Of a stretch of DNA of 64,000 bases, positions 20,349 through 30,997 are shown piece by piece. The notes below the pieces were generated by a model. The model worked only from the letters and a program-made list of their open reading frames with translations, did no database searches and had not been told where the DNA came from. Where the stretch lies: positions 1 through 64,000 of the forward strand of contig DAIDHR010000006.1 of assembly GCA_027459605.1 (NCBI GenBank), written 5' to 3'. This DNA is from Alphaproteobacteria bacterium (GTDB lineage Bacteria > Pseudomonadota > Alphaproteobacteria > UBA9655). Every line of letters starts with the position of its first letter. Position 1 is the stretch's first letter. The translations under genes and the position numbers were made by a program.

Positions 20349-22486
20349 AACAAGTCTTAATCCGAGCAGGGAGTGTCCATGTAGACGATATCCCTGCTCC
20401 TCATGTGGATCCTAAAACGATTTTAGTGCAGGTCCTCTATTCTTGTGTGAGTGTGGGGACAGAAATGGCAAGCGTTAAAATGTCGGGCTTGCCTCTTTAT
20501 AAACGGGCTTTAAAACAACCACAAAATGTCAAAAAGGTCCTTGAACTTGTTAAAGAACAAGGTCTTACAAGAACACTTAAACGTGTTCAAGGAAAGCTTA
20601 CGGCAGGATCTCCCACAGGATATTCAGCAGCAGGAATCGTTTTGGAAGTGGGATCGGAAGTTAATGGCTTCTCTCCCGGAGATTATGTGGCTTGTGCTGG
20701 AGCTGGCATTGCTAATCATGCTGAGGTTATCAACGTTCCCGTAAACTTAGCTGTTAAAGTTCCTGAAGGATTAGATCTTCTGCCGGCGTCAACAGTTACA
20801 TTGGGAGCTATAGCTCTTCAGGGTGTAAGGCGCTTCAATCCAACTTTAGGTGAGACTGTTGTTGTGGTTGGTCTTGGCATTTTAGGCCAAATCGTAACCC
20901 AGCTTCTTTTAGCCAATGGCTGTCGAGTCATAGGTGTTGATCTTCAACAAGATCGCATTCAAAAGGCCCTTGATAAGGGAATGAATATTGGCCTGAATCT
21001 ATCTGACGGTTCTTACGTTGAAAAGGTTGTTTCTTACACCGATGGATTCGGAGCGGATGGGGTTATTATTACTGCAGCCTCCTCAAGTGATGAAATTATA
21101 CATTATGCTATGAATTCATGCCGCAAAAAAGGACGAGTCGTTCTTGTCGGAGATGTTGGTTTAGCTTTAAGAAGGGAAGATTTTTACAAAAAGGAATTAG
21201 ACTTCTTTATATCGTGTTCTTACGGTCCTGGGCGATATGATTCGGTTTATGAAGAGGGGGGGCAGGATTACCCATTGCCCTATGTTCGCTGGACCGAAAA
21301 TCGGAATATGGAAGCCTATTTAAACTTGCTTGCTTCAGGAAAGCTCTCTCTTGATGGCTATTATAAAGATTCTTTTCCGATTGGGGATGCAAACCAAGCC
21401 TATAATGAACTTCAGAAAGGTGCTCAGAGTCCCCTTGCTGTTTTTCTTAAATATCCTGATTCAAAAAAAGCCATCATTCGAAAAGTTCCAGTTGCTTCTA
21501 TTCTTAAAACATCCCCAGGTAGAATTGGGGTTGGTTTTGCAGGAGTTGGTGGGTTTGCTCAAGGTGTTCACCTTCCCAATTTGTTAAAAATGAAAGCCTG
21601 TTTCGACATTAGGGGGATTATGAGTCGTACTGGCGCGAATGCTAAGGCAGTTGCTATGCAATATGAAGCCCCTTATGCAACAACAGATTATGAAGAATTG
21701 CTTGGGGATAAAGACATCAATCTCGTGATTATTTCAACTCGTCATGATTCACACGCATCCATGGCTTTGAAAGCCTTAGAGGCCGGGAAAAATGTTTTTG
21801 TTGAAAAGCCACTCGCGCTTCAGCAAGAAGATTTGGATAAATTTGACAAATTCTATACCAAAACAAAAAATCCCCCCTTATTGATGGTTGGATTTAATCG
21901 CCGTTTTTCACCAGCTGCTCAAAGGGCAAAAGAAATTCTTACAAGACGAACGACTCCCCTCATGATTAACTACCGGATGAATGCAGGATATATTCCCCTG
22001 GATCATTGGGTTCATGGGAATGAGGGCGGGGGACGTAATCGAGGAGAAGGTTGCCATATTTATGACCTCTTTAATTTCTTTACAGATAGCGAACTGGAGG
22101 AAGTTCAAGCCCTTTCTATAAAGCCTTCCAGTAAGCAGTGGGCAAAAAATGACAATTTCATTGCAACCTTTCGCTACAAGGATGGATCAGTTTGTTCGCT
22201 CACGTATACTGCCTTAGGAAGCAAAGATTATCCTAAAGAAAGGATGGATATTTTTTCTGATGGCCTTGTAATTACAATGGATGATTATAAAAGCCTTTCA
22301 GTTGTGGGGTCATCCCAGAAAGGCTGGTTGGCATCCTCGGCTCAGAAGGGGCACGAAGAAGAGCTTCAAGCTCTTGCCAACTGTCTTTTAAAAGGAGGAG
22401 ATTGGCCAATTTCCTTTGATCAGCAAAAACAAGCAACCTGGATGAGTTTTGAAGTGGAACGGCAGGTATATGGTGGAGTTTCTTAA
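20345..22486 (+). CDS. Bi-domain oxidoreductase (zinc-type alcohol dehydrogenase + Gfo/Idh/MocA), copy 1
   Basis: N-terminal MDR fold (GETVVVVGLGILGQIVTQLLLANGCRVIGVDL) and C-terminal Gfo/Idh/MocA (VFVEKPLAL, NRRFSP). Confidence 0.9.
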   Translation: MKQVLIRAGSVHVDDIPAPHVDPKTILVQVLYSCVSVGTEMASVKMSGLPLYKRALKQPQNVKKVLELVKEQGLTRTLKRVQGKLTAGSPTGYSAAGIVLEVGSEVNGFSPGDYVACAGAGIANHAEVINVPVNLAVKVPEGLDLLPASTVTLGAIALQGVRRFNPTLGETVVVVGLGILGQIVTQLLLANGCRVIGVDLQQDRIQKALDKGMNIGLNLSDGSYVEKVVSYTDGFGADGVIITAASSSDEIIHYAMNSCRKKGRVVLVGDVGLALRREDFYKKELDFFISCSYGPGRYDSVYEEGGQDYPLPYVRWTENRNMEAYLNLLASGKLSLDGYYKDSFPIGDANQAYNELQKGAQSPLAVFLKYPDSKKAIIRKVPVASILKTSPGRIGVGFAGVGGFAQGVHLPNLLKMKACFDIRGIMSRTGANAKAVAMQYEAPYATTDYEELLGDKDINLVIISTRHDSHASMALKALEAGKNVFVEKPLALQQEDLDKFDKFYTKTKNPPLLMVGFNRRFSPAAQRAKEILTRRTTPLMINYRMNAGYIPLDHWVHGNEGGGRNRGEGCHIYDLFNFFTDSELEEVQALSIKPSSKQWAKNDNFIATFRYKDGSVCSLTYTALGSKDYPKERMDIFSDGLVITMDDYKSLSVVGSSQKGWLASSAQKGHEEELQALANCLLKGGDWPISFDQQKQATWMSFEVERQVYGGVS

Positions 22487-24487
22487 ATGTGTGGTATTGC
22501 AGGTATAGTCTCATTTTCTAAAGGAAGTTCTGTTGATGCCAGCATCTTAACGAAAATGAGAGATACCATGATCCACCGAGGGCCAGATGGGGCTTCGAAT
22601 TGGATCCCTCGACATAAAAAGGTGGGACTTGCCCATCGCCGATTGTCCATTCTTGAGCTTAATGATATTGCAGCACAGCCTATGTGCAATGAAGAAGGTA
22701 CCGTTTGGGTTACTTTCAATGGGGAAATTTACAATCATCTTTCCTTAAGAAAGGAGCTTCTGAAGGCAGGGCATGTATTCAAAACAGATCACTGTGATAC
22801 AGAAGTTCTTGTTCATGGTTATGAAGAATGGGGGATTGAAGGATTACTCAAGCGAATTGAAGGCGATTATGGCTTTGGTCTGTGGGATGAAAGCAAGAAA
22901 AAGCTTTTTCTAGTCAGAGATAGGGTTGGAGTTAAACCAGTTTATTTTTCTCTCCAAAATGGTATTTTTTTATTTGCCTCTGAAATTAAAGCCATTTTAG
23001 CTCACCCAGCCGTTTCTCGCGATATTGATCCTATTGCGATGTATCATTATTTATCTTTCCTTACAACTCCTGCACCTTTTACGATGTTTAAAGGCATTTT
23101 TAAGCTTCCAGCAGGCCATTATTTGGAAATTGATACAGAAGGGAACTTTAAAACATTTCAATATTGGGATGTTACAGAGAAATCTCGCAATTTTGAGCTT
23201 CCCAAATCTTCGCAAGCTGAGCAAGAACAATATTATATTTCCGAAATTCAAAATCGTTTAAAAGATGCCGTAAAAAAGCGGATGATGTCTGACGTTCCTT
23301 TTGGGGTTTTCCTTTCAGGAGGAATTGATTCCTCAACAAACGTTGCTCTTATGGCTCAATTTATGAATCGGCCGATTGATACCTTTACCGTAGGGTTTAA
23401 GGACTTTCACCATTTGAATGAACTTGAACATGCTGATCAAATTGCAAATGAGTTCAAAACCAATCACCATCAAATTCTTATTGATGAGACTGACATGAGG
23501 GGATATTTGGCGGATTTGGTCCACCATCAGGATGAACCAATTGCAGATTGGGTCTGTATCCCTCTTTACTTTGTCTCAAAATTGACAAAGGACAGTGGCA
23601 CAACCGTGATTCAGGTTGGAGAGGGATCCGATGAGCAATTCTGTGGTTATGCCAGCTATATGGGCTATCTCGAGCTTTACAAGAAATATTGGAAGCCCTA
23701 TCAAAGCCTTCCTAAGAGCTTGCAGAGTCTAGGGGCGAGTATTTTTGGGTTGGCAGCTAATCTCCAATCCTCCCTTGACATTTATGCTGATATTGTAGAA
23801 CGGGCTTCTAAGGATCGGGATCATTTTTGGAGTGGAGCAACCGTCTTTTGGGATAGGATGAAACGGAAGCTGATCGCAGCCCAATTAGAAACCAGCATAC
23901 CTTCTCAAGTTATGGAAAGCGGACTTTTACCCCATAGCTACCTGGAAATGGATACCTTTAATGTAATTCAATCCTTTGGGAAGGCCTTAAAAGAAAAATG
24001 TCCTTCCCCTGATGTTTTAACCCGTATGATTTACAATGAGTTTAAGTTGAGGCTCCCTGAGCTTTTGCTTATGCGCGTTGATAAGGTGACCATGTCAAAG
24101 TCCCTTGAAGCGCGAGTTCCCTTTTTGGACCATAATTTGGTTGAGTTTTCAATGAACATTCCGATGTCTTTTAAGGTAAAGGGAAATGAAGCTAAGTATC
24201 TTCTTAAGAAGGCTGTTGAAGGATTGATCCCACACAATATTATTTACCGTAAAAAAATGGGTTTTGGGGCGCCAATGGGTCAATGGTTGAGGGGCGAATT
24301 TGGTCATCAGGTTGCCTCCTCTATTTTGAACTCTAATTTATTGAAAAGAGGGTATTTTAACTTAGAGTATATAAAAAAACTGTCGAAGGATCATGCCGAA
24401 GGGCGAAGTGACAATAGTCTTTATATTTGGACATTATTTAACCTAACTTCTTGGTACGATTATTGGATCGATCAAAAGAGTATTTAA
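22487..24487 (+). CDS. asnB: Asparagine synthase (glutamine-hydrolysing)-like amidotransferase
   Basis: MCGIAGIVSF N-terminal nucleophile Cys; FLSGGIDSS; EGSDEQFCGY. Confidence 0.92.
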   Translation: MCGIAGIVSFSKGSSVDASILTKMRDTMIHRGPDGASNWIPRHKKVGLAHRRLSILELNDIAAQPMCNEEGTVWVTFNGEIYNHLSLRKELLKAGHVFKTDHCDTEVLVHGYEEWGIEGLLKRIEGDYGFGLWDESKKKLFLVRDRVGVKPVYFSLQNGIFLFASEIKAILAHPAVSRDIDPIAMYHYLSFLTTPAPFTMFKGIFKLPAGHYLEIDTEGNFKTFQYWDVTEKSRNFELPKSSQAEQEQYYISEIQNRLKDAVKKRMMSDVPFGVFLSGGIDSSTNVALMAQFMNRPIDTFTVGFKDFHHLNELEHADQIANEFKTNHHQILIDETDMRGYLADLVHHQDEPIADWVCIPLYFVSKLTKDSGTTVIQVGEGSDEQFCGYASYMGYLELYKKYWKPYQSLPKSLQSLGASIFGLAANLQSSLDIYADIVERASKDRDHFWSGATVFWDRMKRKLIAAQLETSIPSQVMESGLLPHSYLEMDTFNVIQSFGKALKEKCPSPDVLTRMIYNEFKLRLPELLLMRVDKVTMSKSLEARVPFLDHNLVEFSMNIPMSFKVKGNEAKYLLKKAVEGLIPHNIIYRKKMGFGAPMGQWLRGEFGHQVASSILNSNLLKRGYFNLEYIKKLSKDHAEGRSDNSLYIWTLFNLTSWYDYWIDQKSI

Positions 24488-26487
24488 TGATTGATTTTTT
24501 GAATAAAGTAAAACGAGTTCTTCAAAAGCCCCCCAGCTATATTTTTGAAAGAGTTCTTTATGAAGTCCAAGCTGAGTCCGGACGGTTTTGGGAACCTTAT
24601 TATCCTCGTTTTATAACTCCATCTTTTTTGCTTCGGAAATTTAAAAAAGCTTCTCTGGAAGAGTTGTGGAATGACCTTGGTTCAAAACCTTTTTGTACGG
24701 AATGTCAATTTTTGGACAAAAGTGCTTATGAATCCCTAACGGTGGATAAAGAAAAGCGTATTTTAAAAAAATCTGAGGAAGCTTTCAGAAATCAAGTAAA
24801 TCTTCTAGGCTCTGGACCACTTTCCTTGGGTGAGCCTATCGACTGGAGTAAAGACTACAAGTCTTCATTCTCATGGCCCTTCCAGTATTTTCGTTCAATT
24901 TCCTATGCGGACTTAGGAAAACCTAATGATGTAAAATTTCCTTGGGAGCTTTCACGCATGCAATGGATGATCCCATTGGGACAAGCTTATCTATTAACGA
25001 AGGACGAAAAATATGCTCAAAAGGTTAAAGAGCTTCTATTAAGTTGGATGAAATCGAATCCTTATGCCTGGTCAGTAAACTGGGCATGTACTATGGATGT
25101 GGCCTTAAGAATTATTGTATGGACATGGTTTTTCCATGTATTTAAGAATAGTCCTACCTGGTCAGATTCCCAATTCAGGTGGGAGTTTTTAAAGAGCCTT
25201 TATCTTCACGGGTTTTTTACTTCTCGTCATCTTGAAAAATCAGATGTAAACGGAAATCATTATACTGCCGATGCAGGAGGCCTTGTCTTTGCAGGGCTAT
25301 TTTTTGGGCATGACGATTGGCATCAACAAGGATGGGCGATTTTAGAGAGTGAAATACGTCTCCAAGTTTTTGATGATGGGGTCGATTTTGAGGCCTCTAT
25401 TCCTTATCATAGGCTTGTTCAAGAACTGTTTTTCTTTCCCGCGCTGTACCGAATAAAACAGGGGCTTGACGTCCCATCTTTTTATGAGGATAGGCTTCTC
25501 AAGATGGCCTATTTTACGGCGCATTACACAAGGTTAGACGGCTCGGTCCCCCTGTGGGGGGATGCGGATGATGCCCGCGTGCTTCCTTTTGGCGATCAAC
25601 CTTTAAATGATCATCGGTACTTGATTGGACTTGTAGGATATACCTTTTCTTCTGACTCCTTGCTTTCGTTTTGGAGTGGCTCAAATACTGAACTTTTTTG
25701 GGTTTTTGGAAAATCTCTGGATTTTCGTGATAAACCTTTAATTCATCCTTCTTCTCAAAGCTTTTCAGGAGGAGGTTTTTACGTGATGCGCGATTACCAA
25801 AATCATATTTTCATTGACTGCGGCCCCCTTGGATTAAAGGGGAGGGGGGGACATGGTCATAATGACCTTTTGTCCTTTGAAGCTATTTTAGAAAATACTC
25901 CTCTCATTATTGATAGAGGGGCTTTTGTTTATACGGCTAATTACCTTCAACGTAATCTATTCCGGTCAACTGCTTACCACAACACCCCTCAAATTGATGG
26001 AGAGGAGATTAATCGGTTCATTCGACCAGATTATTTGTGGACTTTTCATCATGACGCTCAGCCTAGCCTTGAGGCGTGGGAGGTTACAGATAAGGAAACG
26101 ATGTTGCGGGGATCCCATAACGGATATGCCAGGCTCAAAAATTCTGTCAGGCCCATCCGAACAATTAAGCTTAATCACGATACTTCTGAATTAACCATTG
26201 AAGATTTTTTTGAGGGAGATGGAAGCCATAGCATCTCGATTCCCTTTCATTTTCATCCTTCCGTTGTTCCTGAAAGACAAGGGGATACCCATTTTCTTCT
26301 CAAAACCGATAAGTCTGTTTTTGTATTTAAGTGGGAAAGTAAGGCTATGTGGACGAGCGTCATAGAACCCGCGGAAGTTTCCCCTAGCTATGGTGTCCTT
26401 GTAAAGTCGCAGAGATTAGTGATGAAATACGAAGGGCCCATGGGGGTAGCTTTAAAAGTAGGGCTTTCTAGAATGAGGGAATTATGA
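24487..26487 (+). CDS. Heparinase II/III-family protein, copy 1 (no obvious signal peptide)
   Basis: DVNGNHYTADAGGL, DCGPLGLKGRGGHGHNDLLSFE, RSTAYHNTPQIDGEE motifs typical of the family. Confidence 0.85.
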   Translation: MIDFLNKVKRVLQKPPSYIFERVLYEVQAESGRFWEPYYPRFITPSFLLRKFKKASLEELWNDLGSKPFCTECQFLDKSAYESLTVDKEKRILKKSEEAFRNQVNLLGSGPLSLGEPIDWSKDYKSSFSWPFQYFRSISYADLGKPNDVKFPWELSRMQWMIPLGQAYLLTKDEKYAQKVKELLLSWMKSNPYAWSVNWACTMDVALRIIVWTWFFHVFKNSPTWSDSQFRWEFLKSLYLHGFFTSRHLEKSDVNGNHYTADAGGLVFAGLFFGHDDWHQQGWAILESEIRLQVFDDGVDFEASIPYHRLVQELFFFPALYRIKQGLDVPSFYEDRLLKMAYFTAHYTRLDGSVPLWGDADDARVLPFGDQPLNDHRYLIGLVGYTFSSDSLLSFWSGSNTELFWVFGKSLDFRDKPLIHPSSQSFSGGGFYVMRDYQNHIFIDCGPLGLKGRGGHGHNDLLSFEAILENTPLIIDRGAFVYTANYLQRNLFRSTAYHNTPQIDGEEINRFIRPDYLWTFHHDAQPSLEAWEVTDKETMLRGSHNGYARLKNSVRPIRTIKLNHDTSELTIEDFFEGDGSHSISIPFHFHPSVVPERQGDTHFLLKTDKSVFVFKWESKAMWTSVIEPAEVSPSYGVLVKSQRLVMKYEGPMGVALKVGLSRMREL

Positions 26488-27842
26488 GCTCAGAAAAGTT
26501 ATTCTCTCCTTCTTTGAAATCTTGGGGAGTCCCTCATCTCATCGTTTCTGCCTTACGGCAGTTGCCCAATAAAGTCCAAATAAGTTCTACAACGTTTGAG
26601 ATTATTAATAGTGTCCTTGTCCGTTTTTTTATTCTTGTGATGGGGTTTGCGGCAACAACATTCATAACTCGTGCATTATCCGTTGAAGATAGAGGGAAGT
26701 ATGCAATTCTTATAAATCTCGTGAACCTTCTTATGACTTTCTTTACACTTGGTTTCCACACATCGATTGTTTATAGATTATCAAAAAACAAATTAACTTT
26801 TTCCTATTTATATATAATTGCATTTTCCATCTCTCTCCTATCAGCTTTTGTCATTGCCATAGCTTCGTTTTTGGGCGAAGCGAACAGCTTATTTTCCGAG
26901 CTTTCGCATTTAGATTTCTATGTGCTAGCTCTTGGGGGGCCTATCGTTTTATTTAGCTATTTTAATTCATTTTTCTTTCTTGGAATTAATAACTTTAAGA
27001 ACTACAATATATTTGAACTTGTCAAGGCGAGTATATTTTTAGTATTAACTTCTGCCTGTTTTGCTATTTTTTCAAATTATCAACTTTTTGTTCTTCTTTT
27101 TATTTTTTCTAATCTGGTCCATTCTCTTGCATCCTTCATATTCTTCCTTAAACATAAAAACCTACATTTACATAAGCTGCATTTAAAAAATAATTTATTG
27201 AAACTTATATCTATTTTTAAGAAAAGCTTCGGTTATTCCATGATTTCATATGTTTCTTGTAGTTTAGCGATGCTTCTCAGTAGATATAGCCTTTTTTTTA
27301 TAGGATCATTTTTGGAGATGGATTCTTCAGGGGCTAAAATGCTTGGTCTCTACTCAGTTGCTCTAGCAAACATGGATACCATATCAATTCTGCCGTCAAC
27401 TTTAGCTTTCTTTATTTTTCCAAAAATATCTCTAGCGGAGAGTATAAAATCAAAAATAAAAATAACAAATCAAATGATAGGTGTTTGTATTTTATTTTTT
27501 ATAATTATAGGAATACTTAGTTTTACAATAGCCCATTTCCTATTTGGCCTTCTATATGGTCCTATTTATCACGCCTCTGTTCCGATGTTTCAGCTTTTGC
27601 TTCCATCGGGTTTATTTTTGTCCATTATATCTTGTATCAGCTCATTTATTGGAGGAATTGGAAATCAAAAGACAATGATTTATGCTCCCTTAAGTGGACT
27701 TCTTTTTATGATTATCTCTTCTCTTTTTCTCATCCGATTTGAATTTGATGTATATTACTTTATATATGCTCAAAACATGGCTTATTTCATTTACTTATTA
27801 TTGTATGTTCGTTTTTATTCGATAAAATGGAAGGAAATTTGA
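26484..27842 (+). CDS. Oligosaccharide flippase-like membrane protein (Wzx/MOP family)
   Basis: ~12 hydrophobic segments; N-terminal VMGFAATTFITRALSVEDRGKYAILINLVNLL typical of polysaccharide exporters. Confidence 0.8.
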   Translation: MSSEKLFSPSLKSWGVPHLIVSALRQLPNKVQISSTTFEIINSVLVRFFILVMGFAATTFITRALSVEDRGKYAILINLVNLLMTFFTLGFHTSIVYRLSKNKLTFSYLYIIAFSISLLSAFVIAIASFLGEANSLFSELSHLDFYVLALGGPIVLFSYFNSFFFLGINNFKNYNIFELVKASIFLVLTSACFAIFSNYQLFVLLFIFSNLVHSLASFIFFLKHKNLHLHKLHLKNNLLKLISIFKKSFGYSMISYVSCSLAMLLSRYSLFFIGSFLEMDSSGAKMLGLYSVALANMDTISILPSTLAFFIFPKISLAESIKSKIKITNQMIGVCILFFIIIGILSFTIAHFLFGLLYGPIYHASVPMFQLLLPSGLFLSIISCISSFIGGIGNQKTMIYAPLSGLLFMIISSLFLIRFEFDVYYFIYAQNMAYFIYLLLYVRFYSIKWKEI

Positions 27843-29510
27843 ATGGTAAAGAAAGTGTTTTCTGCTTCGCCTCTTTCCTCAAATATGCTGGATCAACTCA
27901 CTTCAAAGTATGGCTGTGATTTTGAGCAAACTACTCTTTCATTTATAAAAAATTTAGGAATATTTTCGTCCATAAAGTTTTTAAGAACTGTTTCGGATAT
28001 GAACGTTGTTTTTGAAGATAAGGAATCTGAAAAACTATTGGATATTTTTTTGTTATTATTTCTCGTTACAAAATCTAAAAAAATAATTCTTTTAAGAGAT
28101 GATTTAACAACTTTTACTTTGAATCGGAAAGATGCGGTGTTCTCGGTTATAAAAACATTTTGGGGGACTTGCTATGCCTTTTATTCAGCCTTAAAAATAT
28201 TTGCCATTTCAAAATGCATAAAAGAGAAAACCAATTTTTTTGTTGACCAAAACTTAAAGGAAGTTTTTTACCTAAAAACGAATTATTGGTTTGGAGTCAA
28301 GGCTGGTGGATCTGTTGCTCATATGGAAGGAGTGATCAGTGGATTAAAGGCAAAAGGGTTTCAAATAGATTTTGCCGCTGTAGAGGCGCCCAAATCCTTC
28401 AAAACATCAATTCAGGAGCATTTTCTTTTAAATATTCCGAGATATCTTTCTCCTATATTTAGTTTAAATTTACTTTTATTTGATAATATTCAATTTAAAA
28501 CATTAAAAAAAAGAACGTTTAAAAAATATAAGTTTATTTATCATCGAATGGCTCTCAATAGTCTAGCTGCCATTCGGTTGTCTCATCACCTTAAAGTACC
28601 CTTAATATTGGAGTATAACGGGTCGGAGGTGTGGGTACAAAGAAACTGGGGAAAACAACTGTTTCTTGAACAAATTTCTCAGGCCATAGAAAATGCCTCA
28701 CTCCGCTGTGCAAATTATATAGTAACTGTGTCTGATGTTTTAAAACAGGAGCTCATCCAAAGAGGAATCCCGGAGAAAAAAATTATCTGTTATCCGAACT
28801 GTGTTGATTCGGAAAAATTTAATCCTACCTTGTTTACAAAAGAACATATTGTAAATAAAAGAAAATTATTAGGATTCACCGAAGACGATATTATCCTTAC
28901 GTTCATAGGGACTTTTGGGAAATGGCATGGGGTTGAATGCCTCGCTCGAGCAATTCGCTCATTATATGAAAAAGAATACAAGTGGTTGAAGAATAAGAAT
29001 ATTAAATTTTTGCTTATTGGAGATGGTCCTTGTATGCCTGAAGTAAAGCAGATATTGTCTTCAATTCCGAACTATTCAAGCTTTGTGAAACTTCCTGGAT
29101 TGGTTGTACAAGAAGAAGCTCCTCTATATTTAGCTTTATCTGATGTTTTACTATCCCCTCATTGTCTTCCAAATAATAGCGAACTTTTTTTTGGATCTCC
29201 AACAAAGTTATTTGAATACATGGCGATGAATAAAATTATCATAGCTTCAGATTTGGGGCAAATTGGAGAAACCTTATCACCTTCTGTTCATGTTAGACAT
29301 ATCAGTGAGATTAATTCATCTACAACGGCCATATTGTGTTCTCCAGGTAAAGAGGAAGATATTTTTGAGGCCATTCGATATGCTTGTAATAATTTGACAA
29401 AAATAAAATTTATGGGTACTAACGCGAGGTCAAAAGTAGTAAAAAACTATACATGGAAGCGGCATGTTGAAGAGATAATTAATCAAATCCAGCCTTTTCA
29501 TCATGTATAG
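27843..29510 (+). CDS. GT4-type glycosyltransferase with extra N-terminal region
   Basis: KAGGSVAHMEGVISGL, EYNGSEVWVQRNWG, VTVSDVLKQELIQRGIPEKKI, FEYMAMNKIIIASDLGQ; first ~130 aa not assignable. Confidence 0.85.
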   Translation: MVKKVFSASPLSSNMLDQLTSKYGCDFEQTTLSFIKNLGIFSSIKFLRTVSDMNVVFEDKESEKLLDIFLLLFLVTKSKKIILLRDDLTTFTLNRKDAVFSVIKTFWGTCYAFYSALKIFAISKCIKEKTNFFVDQNLKEVFYLKTNYWFGVKAGGSVAHMEGVISGLKAKGFQIDFAAVEAPKSFKTSIQEHFLLNIPRYLSPIFSLNLLLFDNIQFKTLKKRTFKKYKFIYHRMALNSLAAIRLSHHLKVPLILEYNGSEVWVQRNWGKQLFLEQISQAIENASLRCANYIVTVSDVLKQELIQRGIPEKKIICYPNCVDSEKFNPTLFTKEHIVNKRKLLGFTEDDIILTFIGTFGKWHGVECLARAIRSLYEKEYKWLKNKNIKFLLIGDGPCMPEVKQILSSIPNYSSFVKLPGLVVQEEAPLYLALSDVLLSPHCLPNNSELFFGSPTKLFEYMAMNKIIIASDLGQIGETLSPSVHVRHISEINSSTTAILCSPGKEEDIFEAIRYACNNLTKIKFMGTNARSKVVKNYTWKRHVEEIINQIQPFHHV

Positions 29511-29531
29511 GCCCAGAAAGGTTTGTAAGGA

Positions 29532-30992
29532 ATGTTTGAAGATTTATCTAAAGCTATACCAATCATTTTATATGCAGCAACATATTTAGTTTTAACTGCC
29601 TTAGGAATTACATGTTATCTTATAGGGCCTGAACTTTATATTTCGATTTATGAATTCTATAGTGGAGTAATTAGGCCTTCTTTAACAAATTTTTTTCAAC
29701 TGAGGGACCTTATTCTCATAACTTATCTTTCGCCCCTACTCTTAATTTTCTTCTTTTACTTATCCTTTTGGATGGTAAAAAAAAACAGCACACAAATACG
29801 TTTTTTTCGTTTAGTAGAAGCATTAAAGACTGATCTAATCGTTACATATATAGCCTATGCAGCAGTATTTTTGTACTCAACATATGTTGTATTTAAAATA
29901 ATTAGCATTGATGAGTTAATTAATGTAATGACAAATTATAAGTCAATGATAAATGCACGCTTTTACCTTTTTCAACAATTAAAGTGGTGGCAATGGATAT
30001 TTATTTATTCACTTATACCTCTGCTATCAGGAATCCTTTTTTATAGTGTTCAATCAAAATTAATAAAATACTCTCTGTTTGGTTTGTCTCTATTTGTTAT
30101 GCTCTTAAGTATGCAAAAAAGGTATGTTCTTCTTCTCCTAATTTTTGTGTTCTTAATCCATGTTTTTAAAGAAAACCAATCTATTAGGAAAGTTATACGT
30201 TCCTTTATAATCATGTTTATCTCCATAATTGCTATTTTTTTTGCACAAACCTATGGCCATAAATTACGTCTCATGAGTGAGATAAAATTTAATACAGTAG
30301 AGGATACCCAAGAAATAAGCCCTCAATATAATTCAAATACAATAAAACAATCAAATTACCTAAATAAAGAATATCCATTTGAAACAGCCACAGCTCCTAA
30401 AATTATTCCCAATCCTTCAAAAAAATTAAGCCGGGAGGATCGGGAAGAGCTAAAAGAACGCTTGCTTCAAATATTTGAGTTTAAAGATCTAAAGAAATTG
30501 TTTTATGTTTTTTCTATGTTTAATCGAACTTCAATACCGGCGATTTACTATTTTGAATATTTTCCTGAAAAACGAGACTTTTTTGGGCTAAGTATTTCTG
30601 ATTTCTTGCCATTTAATGAACCTTATAATGAAGGTAAAATAATGTGGGAATATCTTAATGGCGAGTTTGATGGCGCTGCTATTTGTGTTCCTTTTAATTT
30701 CAGCTTATATGCTCGGATAGGAGTATGGGGGACCCTCCTCATTTCTGGTCTTTTAGGAATTATTTTAGGTAGTCTTTGGGGAGTCCTCTATTCGTTGCCC
30801 AAGTCACCTCCAAAAGTTATCTTTTCTGCAATCTTTTGTATGTTTATGTTATACCTTGCGCTTGACAATGTTAGAACGAGTTTGTATGCCAGTTACGGTA
30901 TGCTTTGGTGGGGAATTGGGTATTTGATTCTATGTGCTGTATCCAAGATAAGCATTTTTTTCCTTACTCAACAAAGGCCAGTTAAAGTTTGA
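29532..30992 (+). CDS. Polytopic membrane protein, candidate polysaccharide polymerase (Wzy-like)
   Basis: Many TM segments with large extracytoplasmic loop; position in polysaccharide locus. Confidence 0.6.
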   Translation: MFEDLSKAIPIILYAATYLVLTALGITCYLIGPELYISIYEFYSGVIRPSLTNFFQLRDLILITYLSPLLLIFFFYLSFWMVKKNSTQIRFFRLVEALKTDLIVTYIAYAAVFLYSTYVVFKIISIDELINVMTNYKSMINARFYLFQQLKWWQWIFIYSLIPLLSGILFYSVQSKLIKYSLFGLSLFVMLLSMQKRYVLLLLIFVFLIHVFKENQSIRKVIRSFIIMFISIIAIFFAQTYGHKLRLMSEIKFNTVEDTQEISPQYNSNTIKQSNYLNKEYPFETATAPKIIPNPSKKLSREDREELKERLLQIFEFKDLKKLFYVFSMFNRTSIPAIYYFEYFPEKRDFFGLSISDFLPFNEPYNEGKIMWEYLNGEFDGAAICVPFNFSLYARIGVWGTLLISGLLGIILGSLWGVLYSLPKSPPKVIFSAIFCMFMLYLALDNVRTSLYASYGMLWWGIGYLILCAVSKISIFFLTQQRPVKV

Positions 30993-30997
30993 TTGAC

